Shown here: one piece after another, positions 8,760 to 19,300 of the stretch
How the letters are laid out: every line of letters starts with the position of its first letter
Position numbering within the stretch: the stretch's first letter is position 1
NCBI RefSeq assembly: GCF_013520865.1
Contig: NZ_JACDXJ010000002.1
Location: 186,001 to 250,000, forward strand
Direction of reading: 5' to 3'
Source: Microvirga mediterraneensis
GTDB lineage: Bacteria > Pseudomonadota > Alphaproteobacteria > Rhizobiales > Beijerinckiaceae
Length of the DNA stretch: 64,000 bases
Program-made: the position numbers and the translations under genes
The notes under the pieces: model-generated
What the model saw: the letters and a program-made list of their open reading frames with translations, nothing else
Told to the model about the DNA's origin: nothing
The model's database searches: none

Positions 8760-9251
8760 ATGACAACACGGAAAACAAAGACCGCCCCGCACCCGAACCG
8801 CGCACTGGCGAAGTCCAAGCTGACCATCACGGCGGCGGCCGCGAGCCGTTACAGCTTGAACAGCCATGCAACATTCAGTGTAGGCGCAGATGTCTTCTGT
8901 CGCGCCGCCGAGCATGCCCTTGCCTCGCCCCCGCTGACCATCGGGTCGGAACTTAAAATCACAGTCGAGCTGCCGGTCTCGCTCGCGGTGGAGATCGGCA
9001 TCTGCGCGCACATGCTCGTGAGGGTGCAGCGTGCGGCCTACCAGGTGGTGTTCGCTCCTGCGGCCCGAAACCGACTTCGCGGCACGATCTGCCAGGACAT
9101 CGAGGTAGCATGGGATGCCAGGGATGCCCGCATGCAGGCGATCGGGCCAGCCTATGCGCTCGAACATCCGCATCTGGCGGCGCTGGAGCTGGTCTGGCAC
9201 AAGCTTCACGAGATGGCAGCGGCTGATCCCGCCCAGAGCGCCGAGCGGTAA
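8760..9251 (+). CDS. Hypothetical protein (163 aa)
   Basis: Starts MTTRKTKTAPHP; an ATG 13 codons upstream is less likely. Basic, Ala-rich N-terminus, then a segment with alternating hydrophobic residues (SELKITVELPVSLAVEIG, then HMLVRVQRAAYQVVFA) that reads like beta strands of a small barrel. A C-terminal helix follows (HLAALELVWHKLHEMAAA). The strand pattern faintly recalls PilZ-type barrels but lacks the RxxxR and D/NxSxxG signatures, so I do not assign it. No neighbour within 400 bp on either side. Confidence 0.5.
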   Translation: MTTRKTKTAPHPNRALAKSKLTITAAAASRYSLNSHATFSVGADVFCRAAEHALASPPLTIGSELKITVELPVSLAVEIGICAHMLVRVQRAAYQVVFAPAARNRLRGTICQDIEVAWDARDARMQAIGPAYALEHPHLAALELVWHKLHEMAAADPAQSAER

Positions 9252-9710
9252 GCGCGAAGAGCATGTGGTCCGGGACAGCCCGGTGGGGTGCACGCGGGAT
9301 GTGCTGTCCGGATGCAAAGCTCCGAGATCCGAGAGAGGGTGGCCCGTCTTCTCTCCTTCCTACTGACGGCCCAATGATCGCCGCCCGCAACGTCACCACT
9401 GATGGTGACGACATTGCTGCCGGTCCCGCGAAGCAGACGCCCAGAGCGCGGGTTGAACACTCGACAATCGAGCCCGAATGAAGTGTGAGGCTTGATCCGC
9501 CGATCATCAACAGGTCATGCACGACGCATCCATTGGCGCAAGTCGCGCCCGGATGCAAAGATGGGAAGGGCGGCCATTCTGCCTGACCTTTCACGCCGAT
9601 CAGGGCAGCTTGGTCTGGAGAGTACGGTCTGGAAGTGATGCGCTCGCGTCTTGACACAGAAGGGCAGGAGTCGCCTGTCCATCGGACACCCTATGGGAAA
9701 GGAATTATAG
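9252..9710. other. Intergenic stretch, no gene supported
   Basis: About 460 bases; nothing recognisable on either strand. The 3' end contains GGGAAAGGAATTATAG before the ATG at 9711. Confidence 0.35.
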
Positions 9711-10067
9711 ATGCTGGAGTACGCGTACGATGTCTCAGTGGTGAGTGACAGCCGCCTTGAGGTGATGGCGGTCGCAAAACAGGAGAGGGAAACCCTCGCG
9801 AGGGTCTTCCTGAGTCTGCGATGGTTCGATGACGAGCTCGTCGGCGATCGGGACGGTGGTTCGATCTACCGGATTGCGTTCGAGGTCGCAGGTGCCTGGG
9901 ATAGTTTCACCGAGGACCAAGCCCGCTTGGCGCGTGCGATCGGCGGCCGGCTGACCATCTCCGTCAAGGACCGTGATGACATCGACGGGATTCGGGACGC
10001 AGTCGAGACATACCTGCTGCAATTTCCAATGCCCCAGACGCTGGCACAATGGCAAGGGCGCGGCTGA
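9711..10067 (+). CDS. Hypothetical protein (118 aa)
   Basis: Starts MLEYAYDVSVVSDSR behind AAAGGAA. Mixed alpha/beta character with acidic patches (WFDDELVGDRDGGS, then SVKDRDDIDGIRDAVETYL). Members with no known function are frequent as stand-alone genes in Methylobacteriaceae; I recognise no domain. It ends about 190 bp before the left end of the IS481 element. Confidence 0.5.
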   Translation: MLEYAYDVSVVSDSRLEVMAVAKQERETLARVFLSLRWFDDELVGDRDGGSIYRIAFEVAGAWDSFTEDQARLARAIGGRLTISVKDRDDIDGIRDAVETYLLQFPMPQTLAQWQGRG

Positions 10068-10269
10068 TCACAACCGCCGTGGCAGCCTGAAGCGTCAGGG
10101 GCTTGGTGCCTGCCATTGTGCTGAACCTCGCTGCGACAGGGCAGGGACCGGCTGATGGTGAGCCGATTTCAGAAGGCTCCAACAAAGCCGGGCGATCCGT
10201 CCGACTTGCATGGAAGGTCCCCCAATCTGATTGAAGGTTGGGACCCCTTAGGTGAAGGGTCTGGGGACA

Positions 10270-11012
10270 TCATTTCAGCTGAGCCAGAGCGGTATCCAGC
10301 CGGTAATCGGCAATCCTGATGCGCTCACGGCTGCCGTCGTAGGCCGCCTCGACAGCTTCGCCGAGTGGAGTCTTGTCGAGAAGGTCGCAGACACGATCGA
10401 TGGGCGACTGACCGCCCAGCGTGGTATGGGGCCGGTGCCAATTCCAGTGATGCTGCCACTCAGACAACTTCGCCTCGATCTCCGGATCCTTGGGATCAAC
10501 CGTGTCCCAGAACTCCTCCCGATCCGCGCGGTGCGTTCGCTCGACCTTGCCGTTCAGATGGGGCGACCGGGGCGGGATCGGCCGAAACTTGATCGCCCAG
10601 TCCATCAACCGCTGCTGAACCGCTTCGCGAAGAACTCGCGCCCGCGATCGGTTTGGATGCGCTGGATCGGGAACGGCATCTCCTCAATCAGCCGCTCCAG
10701 AAAGTCGAGGGTGTTGGCGCCCGTGGCGCGGCTGTAGACACCGAGCACCTTGTAGCGGCTGCAATCGTCGATCGCGGTGTACTGGTAGACGCCTGGCCTG
10801 ATCTTGCAGACGTCCATCTGGACGCGGTCCCCGGGGATCAGCCGGCTGTAGCGTCGCTCGCCCTTTCGCCACCGGCGCGGCCGCTTGAGAACCTGCACGC
10901 CATGGCGAACGAGTGTCCGATGGATGGTGTCGAGCGACAACGTCAGGTCGTGCTGCCGGATCAACTCATTGCGCAGTTGCTTGACCCCGAGCCGCCGCTC
11001 CCGGCGCAGGGC
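10270..11012 (-). pseudogene. IS481-family transposase, C-terminal part (frameshifted)
   Basis: Two minus-strand frames give the rve/DDE integrase core: KIRPGVYQYTAIDDCSRYKV (first Asp region), IQTDRGREFF (second Asp), then in another frame IPPRSPHLNGKVERTHR with the catalytic Glu and WNWHRPHTTLGG. The frame change near 10606 is explained by one missing G after GCGAAG. Upstream, the frame reads RRERRLGVKQLRNELIRQ up to the IS630 junction at 11012. The transposase is thus broken twice, by the frameshift and by the insertion. Confidence 0.85.
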
Positions 11013-12069
11013 TAGTGGATGGAATCTAACGCTTGGTGCCCACGCCTGACGGCGGCGATGATTTCATCTGGATCAGCCGTCCACGTGAAGGGCTTGGGAC
11101 TGGCGTTCGTCTCGGCAACGTACCGGTTGATGGCCGCCTGAAGGTCAGCCACCGAATGGAACACGCCGCGCTTGAGCCGCTGGCGGGTCAGCTTGGCGAA
11201 GAAGCCCTCAACTGCATTGAGCCACGAGCATGAGGTCGGGGTGAAGTGGAAGGTGAAGCGCTCGTGGCGATCCAGCCAGGCCCGAACCTTCGGGTGCTTG
11301 TGGGCGGCGTAGTTGTCGAGGATCACGTGCACGGCCTTGCCAGGTGGCACTTGGGCCTCGATGGCGTTGAGAAAGCGGATGAATTCCTGATGCCGGTGGC
11401 GCTGCATGTTGCGCCCGATGACGGAGCCATCCAGCACGTTCAGAGCGGCAAAGAGCGTAGTGGTGCCGTTGCGTTTGTAGTCGTGCGTCATGGTTCCTAG
11501 CCGGCCCTTCTTCAGCGGCAGGCCGGGCTGGGTGCGGTCGAGCGCCTGGATCTGGCTCTTCTCATCAACCGAGAGCACGATGGCATGGGCGGGTGGATCG
11601 ACGTAGAGCCCGACCACGTCCCGGAGCTTCTCGGCAAACTTGGGATCATTGGAGAGCTTGAACTGACGATAGCGATGCGGCTGGAGACCATGCGCTCGCC
11701 AGATGCGCCGCACCGCACTGGCGCTGATGCCAGCCTCCTTGGCCATCATAGCAGCGGTCCAGTGCGTTGCCTCGACCGGTGGGTCGGCCAACGTCAGGGT
11801 GACCACCCGCTCGGCGATGTCAGGACCGAGCGGCTTGATCCGGGAGGGGCGGGTCTTGTCGCGCAGCAGGCCGTCAACGCCCTCCTGCGTGAAGCGCTCC
11901 TGCCAGCGCCAGACGCAGGTCTTGGAGGTGCCGGTCCGACGCCATCGGCGCTCAGCAGCACGATGGCAGCCCGCCAGACGTGTTTCTGGGCCGTGTTCCG
12001 GTTGCTGGTCAGCGCCTCAAGACGCTGCCGGTCGGAAAGTGTAAGGGTGATCGAGATGCCAGTGCGCAT
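11012..12069 (-). pseudogene. IS630-family transposase (frameshifted)
   Basis: Start MRTGISITLTLSDRQ. The N-terminal helix-turn-helix half is in one frame (12069 to about 11940) and the rest in another. The frame changes where GGA(A)CCGGCACC appears to have lost one A: the expected GVGTGTSKTCVWRWQ is split. The C-terminal part has the DDE motifs VLSVDEKSQIQALDR, VHVILDNYAAHKHP and SWLNAVEGFFAKLTR. Some IS630 members use programmed frameshifting, but no slippery run is seen here, so loss of function is likelier. Confidence 0.85.
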
Positions 12070-12139
12070 GCCACAGCCTCGCATGCACACCGGCTAAGGG
12101 GAATCCTTCAAACGGACTCTTCTGTTAGGCGGAAACCAC
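11015..12139 (-). mobile_element. IS630-family insertion sequence (1125 bp) nested in IS481
   Basis: Flanked by TA on both sides (11013-11014 and 12140-12141), the target duplication of IS630/Tc1-mariner elements. Reading inward, the ends are GTGGATGGAATCTAACGC and GTGGTTTCCGCCTAACAG, imperfect inverted repeats sharing GTGG and CTAAC. The insertion is into a CTAG in the IS481 transposase gene. The transposase stop codon TAG is completed by the target TA. Confidence 0.9.
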
Positions 12140-12141
12140 TA

Positions 12142-12358
12142 GGATGAGCGTCTCCTGATCGGCGAAGACTTTCTGAGCCGCCAGACGGTGCGGACGGCGG
12201 CTGTGCTCCACCAAGCCTGCCTCGCCATCCACCTGAAAGCGGCGCCACCACTTGCGCAGGGTGGGCCGGGAGATGCCGCAGCGGCGGCACACCAGCCCCG
12301 CATCGTCGGTCTTGGCGTAGAGTTCGACCCACGCGAGACGCGCCTTTAGCAGATCCAT
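12142..12358 (-). pseudogene. IS481-family transposase, N-terminal part
   Basis: Starts MDLLKARLAWVELYAKTDD and contains the helix-turn-helix CRRCGISRPTLRKWWRRF typical of IS481 N-termini. It is cut after FADQETLIL by the IS630 element. Joining CTC ATC CTA here to GCC CTG CGC at the other side of the IS630 restores LIL-ALRRERR in frame, which proves that this piece and the one ending at 11012 were one gene. Confidence 0.85.
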
Positions 12359-12503
12359 GGCGTTCCCCGCCCTTCGGCTGTGGATCTGATGGACAGCGCT
12401 CCTGCGCTGCCCACAGGCCCACAGCAGCAACAGGATCAGCATCGCATCTCAGAGGCTCATCTGACGATCAGGAAGTTGAAACGATGTCGTCGGACCTCAC
12501 ACC

Positions 12504-13790
12504 TTAGGAGTCGGGGGAGGACGGCGGCGCGAAGTGCTTCTCGAGTTCCTCGAGTTCCGCCTTCTGCTGTGAGCTCGCCAGAAAGCTGAGGCGGCGCAAC
12601 TCCTCCATGCGCTCCCGCGCCTTCTGCTCAGCGCGCTTCTCGGCCGAGACCTGCTCGCGTAGGACCGAGCCCTCGCGCTTCTTGGTCTTGGTCGTGTCCC
12701 AGAAAGCGAACGCGTCCGGATCCATCATGTCGCCGCGCCCGTCGAAGACCATGATATCCCGGCGGGACAGGCCCTCCGGCCATGGCAGCGCGTCAACGAA
12801 CTCCCACCAGGTCCGCTGCTCCGCAACGCCCATGTAAGAGAGATCGGACTGGTCATACTCCGACAAAGCCTTCTGGACACTCTCCAAAGGAACCTTACCC
12901 GACAAAACGTCGGGATAGGTCTTTACGACGTGCTGGACGCGCTTGCGCACCGTCGCCCAGAGCTTGCGGCGCGCGCTCTCCTTTGCCATGGCCTGCGGGA
13001 TGTCATCCTTGTAGAGCTTCTGCATCCGGAAGTTGTCACTCAGATTGACCTTGAACGCTTTGTCGTAAGCCGCTTGGTCACCCTTGAAGTGCACTGATGT
13101 GATCCACCTGATCTTGTCCTCAGAGGCCAGGTTCTCATAGGAAACCCTGTCCGGATCCTCCACGCCATACTCATACGCCAACGGAAAATTCGCCTGCGGG
13201 AACACCTTCGTCAACGCCCCTGGCACGGCAGCCACATCGGAAAGGTCGATCGCCCGCAGCGCCGCGACTGCCGGGTCCTTTGCCTTCGGCTCACGGGTGG
13301 ACTTCGCCTTCATCGCAGCGGCAGACGATGCCGGCAGAACGGACGGGCTCAGATCCAGTCCCTGGTCCGTGCCTGGCGGAGACAATTCATTGCGCGGCTG
13401 GGACAGCGCATGCCGTGCTTGCACGGCCGGAGCCTTCGTCTTGGACGCCTTGGTGCTCTCCTTCGCGGGTGTGGTGCCGGAGGCTTCGGGGACAACCTTG
13501 CGCGGCCGGCCGCGGCCCCGCTTCCGCGGCTCGACCTCATCGAGCGCGCGCAGGTCTTCGGCCTTGGCTTCTTCTAATGTACGGTCGATGCGCCCCGCTG
13601 CGGTGACGAGGTCGATAGCTTCCATATGGGAGTCGATTTCCTCCAAACGGGCCTTCAACGCGTCCATCCGCTCTTTGTGGCGACGCTTTTCGTCCTCCAT
13701 CTGGGCGAGGGCACTTTTGCGCGCGCTGTCCATGCGCTTGCGGCGTTGGGACGGGCGCTCGCTTCCCCACGTGTACGAAACCTTGCTCAT
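12504..13790 (-). CDS. AT-hook protein beside the relaxase repeat region
   Basis: 428 aa from MSKVSYTWGSERPSQRRKRM (ATG at 13790); an upstream ATG at 13853 would add 21 residues. Residues about 20-85 are a charged coiled coil (KRRHKERMDALKARLEEID). Residues 89-98 are a textbook AT-hook, RKRGRGRPRK, which binds the minor groove of A/T tracts. A Pro/Ala/Ser-rich linker (about 105-200) leads to a globular part with many Trp/Tyr (RKLWATVRKRVQHVVKTYPD, then WWEFVDALPWPEGLSRRDIM) and a C-terminal coiled coil. I recognise no family. It is divergent from the relaxase across an array of A-tract repeats, so a relaxosome, partition or plasmid-copy role is inferred. Confidence 0.75.
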   Translation of the reverse strand: MSKVSYTWGSERPSQRRKRMDSARKSALAQMEDEKRRHKERMDALKARLEEIDSHMEAIDLVTAAGRIDRTLEEAKAEDLRALDEVEPRKRGRGRPRKVVPEASGTTPAKESTKASKTKAPAVQARHALSQPRNELSPPGTDQGLDLSPSVLPASSAAAMKAKSTREPKAKDPAVAALRAIDLSDVAAVPGALTKVFPQANFPLAYEYGVEDPDRVSYENLASEDKIRWITSVHFKGDQAAYDKAFKVNLSDNFRMQKLYKDDIPQAMAKESARRKLWATVRKRVQHVVKTYPDVLSGKVPLESVQKALSEYDQSDLSYMGVAEQRTWWEFVDALPWPEGLSRRDIMVFDGRGDMMDPDAFAFWDTTKTKKREGSVLREQVSAEKRAEQKARERMEELRRLSFLASSQQKAELEELEKHFAPPSSPDS

Positions 13791-13950
13791 GATGCCCCTG
13801 GTCGCGCCAGGCCCATAGGCTGGCCGCTGATCTTGTCTGAAATCCGAGTACAAACATTATACCGGAGCCCGGATCAGCCGGTCAATATTGCCTCCGTCCC
13901 GTCGAGGAGGCGCCCGCAACGGCCCAGGAGGGCATGTCTCCGGTCGAGTT

Positions 13951-15170
13951 CGGCAAAAAATACTGCTGGAATTTTCCTGCTCCACAGGATTGGTGTACCG
14001 AAAAACCTAGGCCTGAAGTTTTGCGCCCCTGCAGCACCTCAGGCCCAAGGGGAGCATTGGCTGCAAGCCCTAAACGGGCCGGCCCAGGGATCGGGAGGAA
14101 GAACCCGATAAATTCGGGAACCGAATTTGCGCTCCGCCGCGACAATCAGGGGCTTGGACCGAGTGTCCCGAGGCTCTGGGCCCGGACATGCCACGCACCC
14201 GGAAATAAGTGGCAGCGGAATTTTGCGCCACGGCGCCAGACCGGAATCAGGCTGGGAAGGGCGCCGAGCCCCCAGGCCCGGCCTCACAGCCAAAGACCCG
14301 GAAAATTCGGACGATGATAATTTGCGCGCGGCCGTGGCCTTGCTGGAGCCGGGTCCTGGCCAAACCGGGCATCCCGGAAGAAACGGCGTCGGCCTGATCC
14401 GAAAAATTCGGTCCCCATATTTTGCGTCCGTCCGCAGGGCGGCGAAGCAGGAGAGAGGGAGTTCCAGGAGAGGGGTAGCAACCAGGTCGAGAGGGCAGAT
14501 TCAGACCGGACCGGGAAAAATGATCCACAACAATTTTGCGCCTGCCGCGTCTATCCCCGCCCCCTGGCCAGGCGAGACGAGAGGGCGCAGCGCCAGCCGG
14601 AGGGCGGCGTCCTCGAGCCAGACCGAGAGCGGCCGGAAGGCCAGACTGAGAGGAGACCGGGAGAGGTCCGGCCAGGCCCCGGGCGAGCCCGCCCCGCCGG
14701 TTCGGAGAGCCGCCCCCAGGAGCCCAACCGCAGCCTTCCCCGGAGATAGAGCGGGAAAATTCAGCGGCGTCTATTTGCGCTACCGACGCAATCGGCTCGG
14801 CTCCGGATATTTGGGATCCAGGGGCTTGGCACAGGGGAGGGCGCAAAATTTCAAGTCATGCCATTTGCGCCCCGATCCAGGACAAACCCTTGCGCCGCCT
14901 TGGGCTCTGCCTGGGGAAAATCCCACTGGAGGGCCGGAAAGACCCGCGGTGCCACCCGCCCGGGCGATCCCAGCAGGACCAGGTCCCATCGACAATAAAG
15001 GGCGGAATATTCCAGGTGGCCCGCCGCGGATCCTCGCGGCCGGATAGGTCCGGACGGTAGCGACCGACGCCGAGACATGCAGAAAATTGCAAGGCGCTTA
15101 TTTGCGCCTGCAGTCGACGGCCTAAGCGTCCTATCGACAAAAAATAGGGGACCGCTTTTTGCGCCTGACC
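13951..15170. repeat. Array of about ten two-part A-tract / TTTGCGCC motifs
   Basis: Each copy is a short A-tract (consensus GGAAAATT), 11-14 variable bases, then ATTTTGCGCC. TTTGCG begins at 14020, 14126, 14222, 14321, 14421, 14535, 14774, 14864, 15101 and 15158. A degenerate copy (CAAAAAATA...AATTTTCC) precedes at 13954-13977, and another weak one lies near 14992-15012. The first five spacings are 96-114 bp, followed by about 239, 90, 237 and 57 bp. The A-tract and T-tract are about two helical turns apart, so they face the same side of the helix. All copies have the same orientation. There is no credible gene in this stretch. Position between an AT-hook gene and a relaxase gene suggests oriT, iterons or a centromere-like site. 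Confidence 0.8.
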
Positions 15171-16352
15171 GCGCAGGTCGGAAGGGGAGAGGGAGCGCCG
15201 GTCGCGCCCGCGCCAGAGGCAGAGACACACCCCGAGGCAGGAGCACGGACGAGACGGGGACACCCGCGCAAGCCCCCAAGCCCACGAGGCCAGACGGAGC
15301 CGTGCGACCCGGAGCCGGAAGGCCGTGAACGGGATAAAAAGAGAGGGAGCCGCGCGGAGACCGCGCTCGAGAGCTGTTGCAGGCCCTTAGAGGCGAGCGC
15401 AAGAACCAGACCCGGCGTTATCAGCGCAGCGGCCAGCGAACAGGAAGCGGAGAAGAACGGAGGAGCGAAGCTGACGCCAGAGGGCCCTCCTGGCAGGACC
15501 GTGCATGGCCCTAGAAATGCGCAAACAAAGGGCTCCAACGCGTTCGCGCCTCCGCTGTACGTCGGCGCCGCCTCCAGGCCAAGCCAGGGCCAGCAATCCC
15601 ACGGAGAACGGCGATCCCAGAGAGAACCACGGGCAGTCCAGCCTCTGACGTGTCCGGCCAGACCCCCTGGGGGAACTGCGCCAGTCCAAGCGGCCAGGCT
15701 GGCTCGAGCCCAGGTAGGACGCGTCGCTGGTCCGGAGGCCGCTCGCTCATCCCAAGGAGAGCCAAGCCCCCTAAGGCCCCCTCAAGGTCGGTTGTCGCCA
15801 GAAAGGTCGTTTGCTCAGTTCCTCAGTTTTTGTGGGTCCTGTCAGACGTCACAAGAACCCGGCCGGCGCACGGCGCCTATTGAGGTTCCCTTGCTCCCTG
15901 TCCGCCACTCGTATCGGAGGCGGTGCTCCTCTCCCAGCATCCCCTGCTCCCGCCTCAGTCCCTTGGCTTCGGCTAGGATGGACTTGAGTGCCGGAAGCTA
16001 TGCTGGTTCGGTGAACCCTCTGCTGGCAAACGTGCCGTAGTCACTGATCCAAGCGCGGTCGGTCGGACCGGGAACGAACTCTCCAAGGCTTGCGAGCCCT
16101 AGCGACCGGCGGTCCTATCCAAGCTCCAGGTTAGTAGCGCTCCCGCTGTCGCATCTGGGCTGTGGCGCGCCCGTCGAGGGTCTTGGGGAGCATAAGCGAC
16201 CCTCCCATCCTGGAGGAAAACCTTAGGTTCCCGGCACAGTCTTGTGGGACGGAACGGAGCCTCAACACTGATAGAGGGGATCCGGAGCGGGTCTGCCAAC
16301 AGGAATTTTTGCACTTCGAAGACTGGTCACATGTCAGACGTGCCGTTACAAT
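15171..16352. other. Non-coding GC-rich spacer upstream of the relaxase
   Basis: About 1.2 kb. Long plus frames are open here, but their content is low-complexity Arg/Pro/Gly/Ala with no domain and they match the strand's purine-rich bias rather than a gene. The A-tract / TTTGCGCC motif stops at 15170. One loose relative, GGAATTTTTGCAC, lies at 16301-16313 just upstream of the relaxase. A transfer or replication origin could extend through here. Confidence 0.45.
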
Positions 16353-19300
16353 ATGCGCCTATTCCGATGCGTGACTATGGCCTCGATCAATCCCAATCCC
16401 CTCGTCCTGAACTGCCTGCGAGATTTGTCCGATCCCCTCAGGAGGACGCAAGCCAAGGGCGGGCGCGACTTCTCCGGTGTCGTCGCGTCGACGTCGTCCG
16501 ATGCCCGCGGCGGCATCGACAAAGCGACTGCGGTGCAGGGACAGGCGGCCCCCGCCCCCGTGCGTTACGGCGCGATCACCGTCACGGCCCGCTCTCCCGT
16601 CGACGCGACCCCGCCCGTATCCGGCGTCCATGTGGCGGTGCAGCACTCGTTCAACCGCCCCGGCATCCGGTTCGGCAACCGGAGCAACAGCATGGAGCGT
16701 CCAACCTCCGACCAAGGCACGCAATCGTGCCACTTCAGCCAGACCTCGGTTTCGAATACATCCCCCATCCTCGAGATGATCAAGGCCGTGCGCGGCGGCC
16801 GGCGCATCACGCGGTCGCGGGCGACGGCACACACCCTCTACATGGAGCGTGTCGGCGCGGCCGAGCGCCTCAAAGCCAAACGTGGCCTCGGCAGCGAGTG
16901 GGCCATCATCGAGCAGATGCAAGAGGAGGCCCAGGATCGCTCGTCGATCGAGCAGCAGGCCTTCATCGAACGCGAAGGGACCGCGGAGCGCGCTGGCCTG
17001 CGGAACCTGACGGACGACGCCCTCGACGCCCTCGACTACGCCTCCTTCGGCACGATCGGCGAGACCATTGAGGAGCGCAAGCGCTTCTGGCAGGCCGTCG
17101 AGGCCTCAGAGAGCAAGCCGCAGGGCGACACCGTCCGGATCAAGGCCGGAGAGAGCCAAGCTTGGTGGGACAAGGCCCTTGGTCAGATCGACACCGCTCC
17201 CAAGCCCTTCCAGGCCGAGCTGCGCGAGGCCTTCGCCGCCGGCGAGGACGCGGTCATGAAGTTGGAGACTGAGACCGCTTTTGCGGTCCACCAGTGGGCC
17301 GTGGCGATCGACCTGGATGCCCCAATCGAGATCGAGCCGGGGCGCGGCGGGCGCACCCAGACCCGCATCATCGCCGAGCTGCCGCACGAGCTCGATCCCC
17401 GCGAGCGCCTGGAGATCGTACGCGACTTTGCCAACAAGCTGACCGAGAAGGGCTTGCCCTACTGGGCGGTGATCCACGCCCCGGATGCCAACAACGACGA
17501 GCGCAACTACCACGTCCACCTGGTCTACTACGACCGCCCGGCGGTGCGGATGAAGCACCCGAAGACCGGTGAGCAATGCTGGGATTTCGAGGTGCTCGAG
17601 GAGAGAGTCTACAAGAACTACACCCGGCGCGTGGTCCGCCCCTTCGAGCAGAACAAGCCGCGCGAGGCTAATGCTCTCGACTGGATCCCGGAGCTGCGCA
17701 CGCATTGGGAGACGGTCTCGAATGCCGCCTTGGAAAAGGCCGGTGTCGCAAAGCGCTATCATCTCGGCAGCAACGCGTCCGTCGGGATCGCGATCGACCC
17801 GATGCAGCACATCAAGCCGAAGACCTTCAACAAGGAGCGCACGGGTGAGTTGACCGCGGACGGAGTGGTGTTGGCCCGCCGCCAGTGGAAGGTGATGCTC
17901 GACCGCATCCTGATGGGGCATGCCAAGCGCATCGCAAAGCGGCGGGATAAGATCGCACGAATGGAGACGAAACTTGCGGCCAAGGCGCGCAGCACCGAGG
18001 ACCAGTCGCGCATCAACGACAGGGCGGAGAAGGCGCGTAAGAGCGCGCGGGACTTCGGCATCGCCGAGGTCTACCTCGACATCACCAAGTGGTGCGTCGA
18101 TCGGGTGGTGTCGCGGCCCAAGCTGGTGCTCTACGCGGACGAGAACAAGACGAGGGGGCAGAAGCCCCTGCGCAACCGCAAGGAGTTGCTGGACTACGTT
18201 GACCTGATCTACCAGCGCGGGCTGCTGCTCAACCGGGAGAACGAGCTGAGGGTCTTGCTCGCCGCCCGGCGTTACCGCCGGGATATCGATCGGCTCGCCG
18301 CCTTGGGCGACCCCGGCAAGAGATATGACCGATCCGTGCAGGTTGAGGCATCAGTTTTCGACCAAGACCCGGCCTGGAAGGAGACGGAGATGCGCCGCAT
18401 CTCCGAGCGCATGGAAGCCATGGCCCAGGACATCCTCCCTAAGATTGTCGCCGATATCAAGCGCGACGAGGCACGCGCGCCGGCGCCGCGGCCAGACGGA
18501 TTGACGGCCGCCCCACTGACGACAGAGCCCTCAGAGCAGGCCGGAAGGGATGGCGTTGCTTCTCCGACAGCGCGGGTGCCCGAGCGGGCGGATGCCAGCG
18601 GCACTCCCGACAACCACAGCCCACCCGTCACGGTGGCTTCGTCGACAAAGTCCGAGCATGCTATCGCGGTCAAGGCTGAGGCCAGGCCTGCCCGGCAGGA
18701 AACGCCGGTTCCGTCGACGCAGCGCGGGCCGGCGCCGCAGCGCACCCTGTTCAAGTCGGACCAGCAGATCGCGGCAGAGCGCGCCGAACGCGAGCGGGCC
18801 AGGGCCCAAGCCGCCGCTGCTCAGCCAGCCGCCTCCAAGCCCGGCACGGCCAAGCTGGAGCAGGCTGTGGTCAAGGCCACACGCGAACCAGGCCGCACTC
18901 CGCCGCCAGTGAGTCTGAGCGTTGGGCCAGCCGCTGTGCAGACGCCGGCCGCAATGCCGACTCATGATCCGCATGCCCCCGCGCCGCGAGTGCCTGACGG
19001 GATCTCGTCGATGCGGCAGGAGCGCCAGCCGGAGGAGGGGAGGCAAGCTCCGACAAGCCAGATGGCAGGAGCGGATCCACACCAGCTAGCCGTGCCGCGC
19101 CAGGCCGAGGCCGAACGCCAGAGGCACCGCGATGCGCCGGCCGGTGAGCGCAAGCGCGGGATACCGTCGGGCCCCAACCGCAGCCCTGTCGCCAAGCCTC
19201 AACCGCCGGCTTCAACCCCGATGCCCGAGACCCGCAGACTGGAAGTGCAGCGGCCGCAGTCCACGGTGGTTGCCGCTCCGATACCCGAGCGCCCCGCCCC

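Larger units (their letters stand above)
10258..12496 (-). mobile_element. IS481-family element interrupted by an IS630 element
   Basis: The ends carry imperfect inverted repeats: reading inward, GGTCTGGGGACATCATTTC at 10258-10276 and GGTCCGACGACATCGTTTC (complement of 12478-12496). Removing the IS630 insertion plus one TA copy leaves about 1.1 kb, normal for IS481. The interrupted transposase can be rejoined in frame across the IS630 (see the two pseudogene pieces). No target duplication was identified at the outer ends, so the exact termini could be off by a few bases. Confidence 0.75.

Noticed and set aside
13951..15170. CRISPR array
   Set aside because: The repeats are short, bipartite and variable, with irregular 57-239 bp spacing, and no cas gene is present.
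14127..16040. Long open plus-strand frames of about 300 codons each in the relaxase upstream region
   Set aside because: Composition is Arg/Pro/Gly/Ala low complexity, the frames run straight through the repeat motifs, and no domain or ribosome site is present; openness follows from the GC-rich, purine-biased strand.
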